A DNA stretch of 12,124 nucleotides from Comamonadaceae bacterium (GTDB lineage: Bacteria > Pseudomonadota > Gammaproteobacteria > Burkholderiales > Burkholderiaceae), in NCBI GenBank assembly GCA_947377705.1, contig CANCGU010000059.1, forward strand, positions 1-12,124. Reading direction: 5' to 3'. Within the stretch, counting starts at the first letter, position 1, and every line of letters begins with the position of its first letter. The notes under the pieces are model-generated. The model saw only the letters and a program-made list of their open reading frames with translations, ran no database searches and was not told where the DNA came from. Positions 7,036-12,124 of the stretch are shown in pieces. The position numbers and the translations under genes are program-made.

Positions 7036-8280
7036 ATGTACAACCGCAACATCTTGATCGAACAAACCGACCCCGAAGTTTGGGCCGCCATTCAGGCAGA
7101 AAACGCCCGTCAAGAGCACCACATTGAGCTGATCGCCAGCGAAAACTACGCTTCGCCAGCCGTCATGCAAGCCCAAGGCTCGCAACTCACCAACAAATAC
7201 GCCGAAGGCTATCCCGGCAAGCGCTACTACGGTGGCTGCGAAAACGTGGACGTGGCTGAGCAACTGGCCATCGACCGCATCAAACAAATTTTCGGTGCAG
7301 ACGCGGCCAACGTGCAACCCCATTGCGGCGCATCCGCCAACGAAGCCGTGTTCCTCGCATTCTTGAAGCCCGGCGACACCATCATGGGCATGAGCTTGGC
7401 CGAAGGCGGTCACTTGACCCACGGCATGGCCTTGAACATGTCTGGCAAATGGTTCAACGTCGTGTCTTACGGCTTGGACAGCAACGAAGCCATCGACTAC
7501 GAAGCCATGGAAGCCAAAGCCCGCGAACACAAGCCAAAGCTGATCGTCGCCGGCGCGTCTGCCTACAGCTTGCACATCGACTGGGCACGCTTTGCCAAGG
7601 TCGCCAAGGAAGTTGGCGCGATCTTCATGGTCGACATGGCCCACTACGCGGGCCTCATCGCCGCGGGCCAATACCCCAATCCTGTGCCTCACGCCGACGT
7701 GGTGACCTCCACCACCCACAAGAGCTTGCGCGGCCCACGCGGCGGCATCATTTTGATGAAAGCCGAGCACGAAAAAGCCATTAACAGTGCCATCTTCCCT
7801 GGCCTGCAAGGCGGCCCTTTGATGCACGTCATCGCGGCCAAAGCTGTGGCGTTCAAAGAAGCCATGCAGCCTGAGTTCAAAGACTACCAAGCCCAAGTGG
7901 TGAAAAACGCCAAGATCGTGGCCGACACCTTGACCGAGCGTGGTCTGCGCATCGTCAGCGGCGGCACACAAAGCCACGTCATGTTGGTGGACTTGCGTTC
8001 CAAGAAAATCACGGGCAAAGAAGCCGAGGCTGCTTTGGGCGCTGCGCACATGACGATCAACAAGAACGCCATTCCCAATGACCCCGAGAAGCCATTCGTC
8101 ACCAGCGGCGTACGCATTGGAACCCCCGCGATGACCACGCGCGGTTTCAAAGACGAAGAAGCACGCATCACGGCCAACTTGATTGCTGACGTATTGGATA
8201 ACCCACACGATGAATCGAACATTGCGGCGGTGCGTGCCAAGGTGCATGCCCTGACTGCTAAGTTTCCTGTTTACAAGTAA
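7036..8280 (+). CDS. glyA: Serine hydroxymethyltransferase
   Basis: A 414-residue PLP enzyme that interconverts serine + tetrahydrofolate and glycine + 5,10-methylene-tetrahydrofolate, the main source of one-carbon units. The family length is about 417. Visible landmarks: [11 protein letters not shown] (30-40), the [16 protein letters not shown] substrate/folate segment (54-69), [15 protein letters not shown] (92-106), GGHLTHG (124-130), [13 protein letters not shown] (199-211, PLP-contacting Asp and His), the Schiff-base lysine in [12 protein letters not shown] (K229), and [14 protein letters not shown] near the C-terminus. I chose ATG 7036 because the open frame before it (from 6943) runs through the riboswitch, and because AGGAC at 7024-7028 provides a Shine-Dalgarno at proper spacing. 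A strong terminator follows directly. Regulation by the upstream ZTP riboswitch fits the enzyme's role. Confidence 0.98.
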   Translation: MYNRNILIEQTDPEVWAAIQAENARQEHHIELIASENYASPAVMQAQGSQLTNKYAEGYPGKRYYGGCENVDVAEQLAIDRIKQIFGADAANVQPHCGASANEAVFLAFLKPGDTIMGMSLAEGGHLTHGMALNMSGKWFNVVSYGLDSNEAIDYEAMEAKAREHKPKLIVAGASAYSLHIDWARFAKVAKEVGAIFMVDMAHYAGLIAAGQYPNPVPHADVVTSTTHKSLRGPRGGIILMKAEHEKAINSAIFPGLQGGPLMHVIAAKAVAFKEAMQPEFKDYQAQVVKNAKIVADTLTERGLRIVSGGTQSHVMLVDLRSKKITGKEAEAALGAAHMTINKNAIPNDPEKPFVTSGVRIGTPAMTTRGFKDEEARITANLIADVLDNPHDESNIAAVRAKVHALTAKFPVYK

Positions 8281-8287
8281 CTTCTTC

Positions 8288-8315
8288 AAACCCCGTCCTC
8301 TGTGGCGGGGTTTTT
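8288..8315 (+). terminator. Rho-independent terminator of glyA
   Basis: AAACCCCG (8288-8295) pairs perfectly with CGGGGTTT (8306-8313) around a 10-nt loop, followed by T residues (TTTTTGTTTG from 8311). It lies 8 nt after the glyA stop and should separate glyA from nrdR transcription. Confidence 0.92.
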
Positions 8316-8360
8316 GTTTGTCTTCGTTGTTTCGCTCGTGAATATTTCTCGCCGGAGAAG

Positions 8361-8436
8361 GCACGGGCTGCAGGTACGGCGGGCTCTTCATGCTGGGGTA
8401 CCAGAAATCATCGCCCGCCGCACCTGCAACCCGCGC
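8361..8436 (-). repeat. Long hairpin element, copy A (reads on the minus strand)
   Basis: Arms 8361-8384 and 8413-8436 form a 24-position stem around a 28-nt tip (8385-8412). Read on the plus strand, three positions are A-C mismatches (8376/8421, 8368/8429, 8363/8434). Read on the minus strand all three become G-U-type wobbles, so the stem is unbroken. The tip on the minus strand contains GATTTCTGGTACCCCAGC, itself holding a small CTGG/CCAG helix with a 4-nt loop. The tip is 25/28 identical to that of copy B, while the stems differ. No T tract follows on either strand, so it is not a normal terminator. Family not recognised. Confidence 0.85.
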
Positions 8437-8455
8437 TGTTTGAGGTTAGAAATGG

Positions 8456-8524
8456 TTCGCTCGTTGCTTTGCAACTTCGACGGAACTATGGATACGAGCG
8501 AAATCTGCGAGCGAAGCAAAGCAA
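8456..8524. repeat. Spacer with shuffled inverted 9-mers and competing stems
   Basis: Between the two hairpins, TTCGCTCGT (8456-8464) is perfectly inverted by ACGAGCGAA (8494-8502), and TTGCTTTGC (8464-8472) by GCAAAGCAA (8516-8524). CGAGCGAA recurs at 8508-8515 and TTCGCTCGT recurs upstream at 8331-8339. The stems share base 8464 and cross each other, so they are alternatives or a pseudoknot rather than one simple fold. GTTG/CAAC (8463-8466/8472-8475) can form a further small hairpin. No protein-coding signal is apparent here. Confidence 0.7.
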
Positions 8525-8533
8525 GGACGCAGA

Positions 8534-8611
8534 CTGAGGGTGTTTGGTATTGGCCGCTGACGATTTCTGGTACTCCAGCATGAGGAAGCGGCCAATACCA
8601 AATGCCCTCAG
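8534..8611 (+). repeat. Long hairpin element, copy B (reads on the plus strand)
   Basis: Arms 8534-8558 and 8587-8611 form a 25-position stem with no mismatch. The only non-Watson-Crick pairs are G8542-T8603 and T8541-G8604, which are wobbles on the plus strand. The 28-nt tip (8559-8586) contains GATTTCTGGTACTCCAGC, nearly the same as copy A read on its minus strand. Outer stem sequences differ between the copies except for a loose GGGT....GGT pattern, so structure rather than sequence appears conserved. No T run follows; the next 70 nt in fact lack T. Family not recognised. Confidence 0.88.
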
Positions 8612-8677
8612 CGAGCCCAGCCCCAAAAGAAGCACCCCAAAGCACCGCAACCCAAAAAGCAAAAGAGAACACAAAAA
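8609..8677 (+). other. T-free, A/C-rich leader of nrdR
   Basis: From 8609 to the A of the nrdR ATG (8678) there are 70 consecutive nucleotides with no T: 35 A, 24 C and 11 G. It includes a near-perfect 10-bp tandem repeat (AGCACCCCAA 8631-8640, AGCACCGCAA 8641-8650). It cannot form A-U or G-U pairs within itself, so it should be largely unstructured in RNA. No good Shine-Dalgarno is seen beyond the weak AGAGAA (8664-8669). Confidence 0.75.
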
Positions 8678-9127
8678 ATGAAATGTCCCTTCTGCGGTCA
8701 CCTAGAAACCCAAGTCGTCGAAACCCGCATGTCCGAAGACGGCGACTCCATTCGCCGCCGTCGCCAATGTGGCGCTTGTGAAAAACGCTACACCACCTAC
8801 GAACGCCCCGACGTCAGCTTTCCCAACATCGTCAAAAAAGACGGCCGCCGCATTGAGTACAAACGCGAAAAAATATTGGACTCCATGAGCCTGGCCTTGC
8901 GCAAACGCCCCGTGAGCACGGAGCAAGTGGACAACGCCATCGAACGAATCGAAGAAAAACTACTCAGCTTAGGCCAACGCGAAGTCCCCTCCACCCGCAT
9001 TGGCGAACTCGTCATGCGCGAACTCAAAAAACTCGACAAAGTCGCCTACATCCGCTTTGCCAGCGTCTACCGCAGCTTCGAAGACATTGACGACTTCAAG
9101 AGCTTGGTGGACGAAGTGCGTAAGTAG
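8678..9127 (+). CDS. nrdR: Transcriptional repressor NrdR
   Basis: A 149-residue protein, the standard length for NrdR. This zinc-ribbon/ATP-cone repressor binds NrdR boxes upstream of ribonucleotide reductase genes and responds to ATP/dATP. The zinc ribbon is complete: CPFC (Cys3, Cys6) and CGAC (Cys31, Cys34), with the basic SIRRRRQC segment between. The ATP-cone domain follows from about residue 46 ([23 protein letters not shown]...) to the end ([24 protein letters not shown]). The start is fixed by the conserved MKCPFC N-terminus. The leader holds the hairpin pair and the T-free stretch; no clear promoter was found there. I saw no obvious NrdR box in this window. A terminator-like hairpin follows. 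Confidence 0.97.
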   Translation: MKCPFCGHLETQVVETRMSEDGDSIRRRRQCGACEKRYTTYERPDVSFPNIVKKDGRRIEYKREKILDSMSLALRKRPVSTEQVDNAIERIEEKLLSLGQREVPSTRIGELVMRELKKLDKVAYIRFASVYRSFEDIDDFKSLVDEVRK

Positions 9128-9161
9128 TTTTCTAGTCTCAGCCAAGCGCTGACACCCCTTC

Positions 9162-9200
9162 AAAACCTAGCATTTGCGGCATGCAATCGCTAGGTTTTTT
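9162..9200 (+). terminator. Terminator-like hairpin after nrdR that contains the fimT start codon
   Basis: AAAACCTAGC (9162-9171) pairs perfectly over 10 bp with GCTAGGTTTT (9189-9198), followed to 9200 by the rest of a six-T run. The 17-nt loop can add TTGC/GCAA (9174-9177/9183-9186). It looks like a rho-independent terminator for nrdR. However, the ATG of fimT (9181-9183) lies within the loop, so the same structure may also limit fimT transcription or translation. Confidence 0.75.
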
Positions 9201-9702
9201 AACGCCTCGAACCACACGCGCACAAGGCTTCACACTGGTGGAGCTCTTGGTGTGTTTGGGCATGCTTGGCATCATCTCTTCGTTTGCCATTCCCAGTTGG
9301 CAACGGCTGCAAGAGCTCAGTCGCGTTGAAGCGACACGCGACCAGTTGATGAACGATTTGCAAACCGCTCGCGTCCGAGCTCTGCAACGCGGCGAAACCT
9401 TGCAACTGACGCGTTTGCGCGATTGCATGGGGCCTACATCGGCGGACAACGATTGGAGCTGCGGCTGGCAGTTGGTTGTAAAAACAAGCCAAACCGCGCT
9501 GCACACCTCACAGGTGCAAACACCTTTGCAAGTGACATTTGCCAAATCAGACCCCCTCGACATCAGCCCCCGCGGCGACCTTGGCACGGTGGGTGATCGA
9601 TGGGTGATCAAATCGCGGCAAAGCACGCTCAGCGTTGCCAACGTTGTGTGTTTGAGCAGCGCCAGCCGCTTGCGCTGGCAATCGGGCGAGTCATGCAGCT
9701 GA
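9181..9702 (+). CDS. fimT: Type IV pilus minor pilin, FimT/GspH family
   Basis: This encodes 173 residues. The class III prepilin signal is clear: a short basic leader ending RAQG16, then FTLVE with the conserved mature Glu5 (residue 21) and a hydrophobic helix to about residue 38. PilD-type peptidase would cut after Gly16. The globular part has GspH/FimT features: QTARVRALQRGE (61-72), a DC...DWSCGW region (81-96), SPRGDLG (129-135) and a C-terminal VCLSSASRLRW...SC. Minor pilins of this class help prime pilus assembly and, in some bacteria, bind DNA during uptake. ATG 9181 is the only sensible start: the next in-frame start-type codons (CTG, then GTG) lie inside the FTLVE signature. It begins the pilin operon and its 3' end overlaps pilV by 10 nt. 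Confidence 0.88.
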   Translation: MQSLGFLTPRTTRAQGFTLVELLVCLGMLGIISSFAIPSWQRLQELSRVEATRDQLMNDLQTARVRALQRGETLQLTRLRDCMGPTSADNDWSCGWQLVVKTSQTALHTSQVQTPLQVTFAKSDPLDISPRGDLGTVGDRWVIKSRQSTLSVANVVCLSSASRLRWQSGESCS

Positions 9703-10190
9703 GGCCGCAACTTGGCATTGCTTTGCTGGAAGCCCTCGTGGGTTTAGTCGTGCTCGCCTTCGGGATGCTGGGCCTGTTGTGGATGCACCAGCAAGCCTTG
9801 GCACAGCAACGCCAGCAACTCATGCGTTCCGTCGCCATGGGCGTGGCCGATGATTTGGCCGAACGCATGCGCTTAAACGCACCGCAGCGCTCTCTCTATG
9901 TCAAAACATGGGGCAGCACCAGCACGGCGGCATTCGATTGCGCGGCCACCGCTTGTTCACGCGAAGCGTTAGCCGCGTGGGACAAGTTGCAGCTAGAGCA
10001 AACACTGCAAAACCAGCTGCCCGAAGGTGATGCAGCTGTCGTGGCCTTGACCGATGTTGCGGGCTGGTGGGGCATTGTCATTGCTTGGCGCGATGCGAAT
10101 GAAACCTACCGCACCGACACAGCCTCTGGCTCACCCCCTTGCCCTGCCCAAATGAGCTGCTGGCGTTTGTTCTTCAGGCCAGACAGATGA
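9693..10190 (+). CDS. pilV: Type IV pilus minor pilin PilV
   Basis: A 165-residue minor pilin. The frame is open from 9600, but ATG 9693 gives the proper prepilin leader MQLRPQLG followed by IALLE (mature Glu5 at residue 13) and a hydrophobic helix (VGLVVLAFGMLGLL). The motif VADDLAERMRLN (51-62) is the hallmark just after the helix in PilV-type minor pilins. The remainder, with two cysteine-containing segments (FDCAATACS and PPCPAQMSCW), is the variable globular head. It overlaps fimT by 10 nt upstream and pilW by ATGA downstream, so translation is probably coupled. It is likely to work with FimT, PilW and PilX as the pilus-priming minor pilin complex. Confidence 0.85.
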   Translation: MQLRPQLGIALLEALVGLVVLAFGMLGLLWMHQQALAQQRQQLMRSVAMGVADDLAERMRLNAPQRSLYVKTWGSTSTAAFDCAATACSREALAAWDKLQLEQTLQNQLPEGDAAVVALTDVAGWWGIVIAWRDANETYRTDTASGSPPCPAQMSCWRLFFRPDR

Positions 10191-10948
10191 GTCCGTTGAA
10201 TGGGCTCACCCCATCAGAGCGCGGCTACACCTTGCCAGAGTTACTCATCGGCACGGCCTTAAGCCTGCTCGTCATGGCAGCTGCCACTGCGGTCTACGGC
10301 ACCAGCAAGCAAACCTGGAACGCCATGGCTGCAGCCGATGCCATCCATGCCAACGCACGCGTGGCCATGCGTAACCTCCGCGAACAAGCGCACATGGCGG
10401 GCGCTGCCTATCTCAAGAGCAACAGCAATGGCACTTTCACTGTGGAAATTTCGCCCAATGAAGACACCGGACAAGCCGCGCTTGCAGGGGTGAACGGCAC
10501 CAAATATGTCGAAAGCCTCACGCTCGGTCATTGGCATGCACTCGACGCCATCGATTGCCAAGGCAACACCGGCAGTACACATGCCAGCGTGCGCAACGAC
10601 TACAAGCTCAACACCAGCAAAGAGCTGAGCTGCAAAGACCTCAACCTCACCAACAGCACCTACCAAGCCTTGGCCGAGGGAGTAGAAGACTTTCAGCTGC
10701 GCTACGCCCAAGCCAACCCCAGCGCACAAACCCTTCAGTGGAAAACCGCCAACCAAGTGACCGACATGGCGCAGGTGCTGGCCATCGAGGTGTGTTTGCG
10801 TGTGGCCAGTATCAACACGGTTCACAACACCAAACCCAATCCCCAACTCAAAGGCTGCCAAGATGAGGCCTTGCCAGCAGATGGCCGTGTCCGACGCACG
10901 TTCAAGCGGGTGGTGGCTTTGCGTAACCGCGATGGGGTGATGCCATGA
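10187..10948 (+). CDS. pilW: Type IV pilus minor pilin PilW
   Basis: A 253-residue protein. I chose ATG 10187 rather than the upstream TTG at 10139 because it gives a 13-residue leader ending ERG13 followed by YTLPE (mature Glu5, residue 18). It also overlaps the pilV stop as ATGA. After the hydrophobic helix (about 19-37) comes ANARVAMRNLREQAHMAGAAY, matching the A/R-rich PilW pattern. The large head ends in a C-terminal VRRTFKRVVALRNR typical of this family (strands close to the end, RNR motif). PilW is a low-abundance pilin needed for efficient pilus assembly. It overlaps pilX by 4 nt. Confidence 0.83.
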   Translation: MSPLNGLTPSERGYTLPELLIGTALSLLVMAAATAVYGTSKQTWNAMAAADAIHANARVAMRNLREQAHMAGAAYLKSNSNGTFTVEISPNEDTGQAALAGVNGTKYVESLTLGHWHALDAIDCQGNTGSTHASVRNDYKLNTSKELSCKDLNLTNSTYQALAEGVEDFQLRYAQANPSAQTLQWKTANQVTDMAQVLAIEVCLRVASINTVHNTKPNPQLKGCQDEALPADGRVRRTFKRVVALRNRDGVMP

Positions 10949-11589
10949 AACACCCAAGCCACCGCAACGGATTTGCACTACCGACCTTGATGGTGTTGCT
11001 CGCACTCACCAGCATCGCCACCCTGCTGGCGATGCGCAATTTGTGGGTGAATGACCAACTGCTCAACGCCGAAGCCGACCAAAGCCGCACCCAACACAAA
11101 GCCGAGGCAGCGTTGCCTGTGGCATTGGCAGACATCTTGGGGGCGGCCACAAGCCACACCGGAGAAACTTCACCCGACCTTCGCCACACCGCAGGCAACA
11201 CCACACAAACACACGCCTTCTTTCCTAGCTCTATGGCAGAGTACGACGCACTGCGCCAACGTTTAGGCACAAACACCTGCAGCGCTGGCATTTGCACACC
11301 CCATGCGCTCAATGTCAACGCCACCCAAGCCAGTCACTGGAAAACGCAAACCGCCACCGCCGTCACACTCAGCGCGGCCGACACGCCCTATGGCGACAAC
11401 ACCGCTTGGTATTGGATTGAAGTCTTTCCGCAAAGCAGCACCACAAACACCACCTTCGTCTATCGCATCACCGCACTTGCCAATGGCGTCATGCCCGGCA
11501 GCACCACGGTTTTACAAGCCATTTGGCAACGCCACACCGACACCGCACGCACAGGCCAGTGGCATAGCTGGCATATGCTGCACGACTAA
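10945..11589 (+). CDS. pilX: Type IV pilus minor pilin PilX-like
   Basis: A 214-residue protein, ATGA-coupled to pilW. The leader is MKHPSHRNG9 followed by FALPT and a hydrophobic helix (LMVLLALTSIATLLA, about 15-29). Position 5 of the mature protein is Thr14 rather than Glu. Lack of Glu5 is a known trait of PilX and of the tip pseudopilin GspK, consistent with a tip-proximal location. The head contains a close cysteine pair (CSAGIC) and many Thr/Ala/His residues. Assignment rests mainly on the leader, the missing Glu5 and the operon position after pilW; the head itself is poorly diagnostic. In several pilus operons pilY1 follows here, but in this window pilE comes only 8 nt later. Confidence 0.75.
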   Translation: MKHPSHRNGFALPTLMVLLALTSIATLLAMRNLWVNDQLLNAEADQSRTQHKAEAALPVALADILGAATSHTGETSPDLRHTAGNTTQTHAFFPSSMAEYDALRQRLGTNTCSAGICTPHALNVNATQASHWKTQTATAVTLSAADTPYGDNTAWYWIEVFPQSSTTNTTFVYRITALANGVMPGSTTVLQAIWQRHTDTARTGQWHSWHMLHD

Positions 11590-11597
11590 GCGAACCC

Positions 11598-12011
11598 ATG
11601 AAAAAACACGTACACCCTTCGCAAGGCTTCACCCTCATCGAACTGCTCATCGCGTTGGCATGTGTAGGCGCACTTGCCAGTCTGGCATGGCCGAGCTACC
11701 AAAGCTTGGTGTTGCGCAGCAAACGCACCCAAGCCCGCACCTCACTGATGCAAGCCGCCCATTGGTTTGAACGTGCTGCCAGCGCCAATGGCAGCTACCC
11801 CCTTACCTCGGATGTGCCCACCAGCGTGCTGCAAGTGGAAGGACAACACTACAAGATGACGGTGACCAGCACCTCCCAAAGCTACACCCTCAGCGCCACC
11901 CCGCTCGGCACACAAGCGCTTGACGCTTGCGGCACCTTGACGGTGAACCACCTAGGCGTTCGCAACGTGCAAGGTGCCAGCCAAACCGCTGCGCAGTGCT
12001 GGGGCTGGTGA
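11598..12011 (+). CDS. pilE: Type IV pilin PilE-like minor pilin
   Basis: A 137-residue pilin. The leader MKKHVHPSQG10 is followed by FTLIE (mature Glu5, residue 15) and a hydrophobic helix to about residue 30, then WPSYQSLVLRSKRTQARTSL, the usual amphipathic extension. The C-terminal part has the disulfide-bounded D-region: Cys111 in DACGTLTVNHLGVR and Cys134 in QCWGW near the end. This pattern is typical of PilE-type minor pilins at the end of fimT-pilVWX clusters. It starts 8 nt after pilX and should be cotranscribed. Whether it is a minor or major pilin cannot be settled from sequence; the operon context favours minor. Confidence 0.85.
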   Translation: MKKHVHPSQGFTLIELLIALACVGALASLAWPSYQSLVLRSKRTQARTSLMQAAHWFERAASANGSYPLTSDVPTSVLQVEGQHYKMTVTSTSQSYTLSATPLGTQALDACGTLTVNHLGVRNVQGASQTAAQCWGW

Positions 12012-12016
12012 GCCGA

Positions 12017-12022
12017 CATAAT
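12017..12022 (+). promoter_or_regulatory. Possible -10 element for ribD
   Basis: CATAAT lies 6 nt before the ribD ATG and matches five of six -10 positions, but no -35 is visible at the right distance and the resulting mRNA would be leaderless. ribD might instead be expressed from the pilin operon. Confidence 0.2.
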
Positions 12023-12028
12023 GGCGCC

Positions 12029-12124
12029 ATGAGTTTTTCTGAGCACGACACCACTCACATGAAAAATGCCTTGGCCCTAGCGCGCGAGGCTTTGTTCTTG
12101 ACCTCGCCCAACCCTCGCGTCGGC
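12029..12124 (+). CDS. ribD: Riboflavin biosynthesis deaminase/reductase RibD, N-terminal fragment
   Basis: Only the first 32 codons are inside the window. The translation reads MSFSEHDTTHMKNALALARE followed by ALFLTSPNPRVG, which matches the conserved N-terminus of the RibD deaminase domain (M..AL.LA.......PNP.VG). RibD converts the GTP-derived pyrimidine intermediate by deamination and reduction in riboflavin synthesis. The ATG at 12029 was chosen; Met11 (12059) is an alternative start that would begin directly at the conserved block. In E. coli ribD is next to nrdR, which supports the call. Confidence 0.85.
   Translation, partial: MSFSEHDTTHMKNALALAREALFLTSPNPRVG

Noticed and set aside
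6838..8391. 517-codon open frame antisense to glyA
   Set aside because: The plus strand encodes an unmistakable GlyA with riboswitch and terminator; the antisense frame spans all of these and has no recognisable features.
8302..8583. Open frame of 93 codons on the plus strand through hairpin A into hairpin B
   Set aside because: It crosses the glyA terminator and hairpin A and ends in the tip of hairpin B. It has no ribosome-binding site, and its translation shows the same tip-derived peptide (AGVPEI / ISGTPA) in both orientations, as expected from the inverted repeats.
8361..8611. Integron attC sites, CRISPR repeats or insertion sequence ends as explanation for the hairpins
   Set aside because: There is no GTTRRRY/RYYYAAC core, no cassette or integrase, no regularly spaced direct repeats, and no transposase frame or clear target duplication in the window.
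8388..8672. Open frame of 94 codons on the minus strand through both hairpins
   Set aside because: Same explanation: it is open because of the palindromic composition, its start lies in the T-free leader of nrdR, and nothing in the product resembles a known domain.

Overview
The window reads as a chromosomal segment of a betaproteobacterium, most likely a Comamonadaceae-type Burkholderiales (Limnohabitans/Rhodoferax-like). This is inferred from gene order, GC-rich codon use and protein character; no database comparison was possible. It is mostly conserved housekeeping DNA, tightly packed, with one structured intergenic region that the genes do not explain.

Left part (1-3189): the 5' part of cysS (cysteinyl-tRNA synthetase) runs leftward. 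Divergent from it is a compact rightward operon: an exported TPR protein, a periplasmic cyclophilin (ppiA), a cytoplasmic cyclophilin (ppiB) and lpxH (lipid A biosynthesis). Junctions overlap by 4 nt or are separated by 6-38 nt. The operon fits an envelope/protein-folding theme.

Middle (3206-8280): a 916-residue DUF349 protein with Ala/Pro/Glu-rich linkers and an Arg/Gly/Lys-rich segment runs leftward, converging on lpxH. Divergent from it is a membrane-anchored lytic transglycosylase-like protein. Then comes glyA (serine hydroxymethyltransferase), preceded by what I read as a ZTP (pfl-type) riboswitch with a possible terminator platform. A strong intrinsic terminator follows glyA.

Intergenic 8281-8677: this is the most unusual part. 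Two about 77-nt hairpins lie in opposite orientation about 100 bp apart. They share a 28-nt tip (25/28 identical), but their 24-25-bp stems differ in sequence and each stem is fully paired. The only non-Watson-Crick positions are G-U-type wobbles, and they are wobbles only on the strand on which both tips read the same way. This is the signature of a structure-conserved repeat family acting as RNA or single-stranded DNA. Between the hairpins lie shuffled 9-mers able to form competing stems. After them comes a 70-nt stretch with no T leading into nrdR.

Right part (8678-12124): nrdR (ribonucleotide reductase repressor) ends in a terminator-like hairpin whose loop contains the fimT start codon. 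A type IV pilus minor pilin operon follows: fimT-pilV-pilW-pilX-pilE, with overlapping genes and no pilY1 between pilX and pilE. The window ends in the first codons of ribD (riboflavin synthesis). In E. coli nrdR is adjacent to ribD, so here the pilin operon sits between those two genes.
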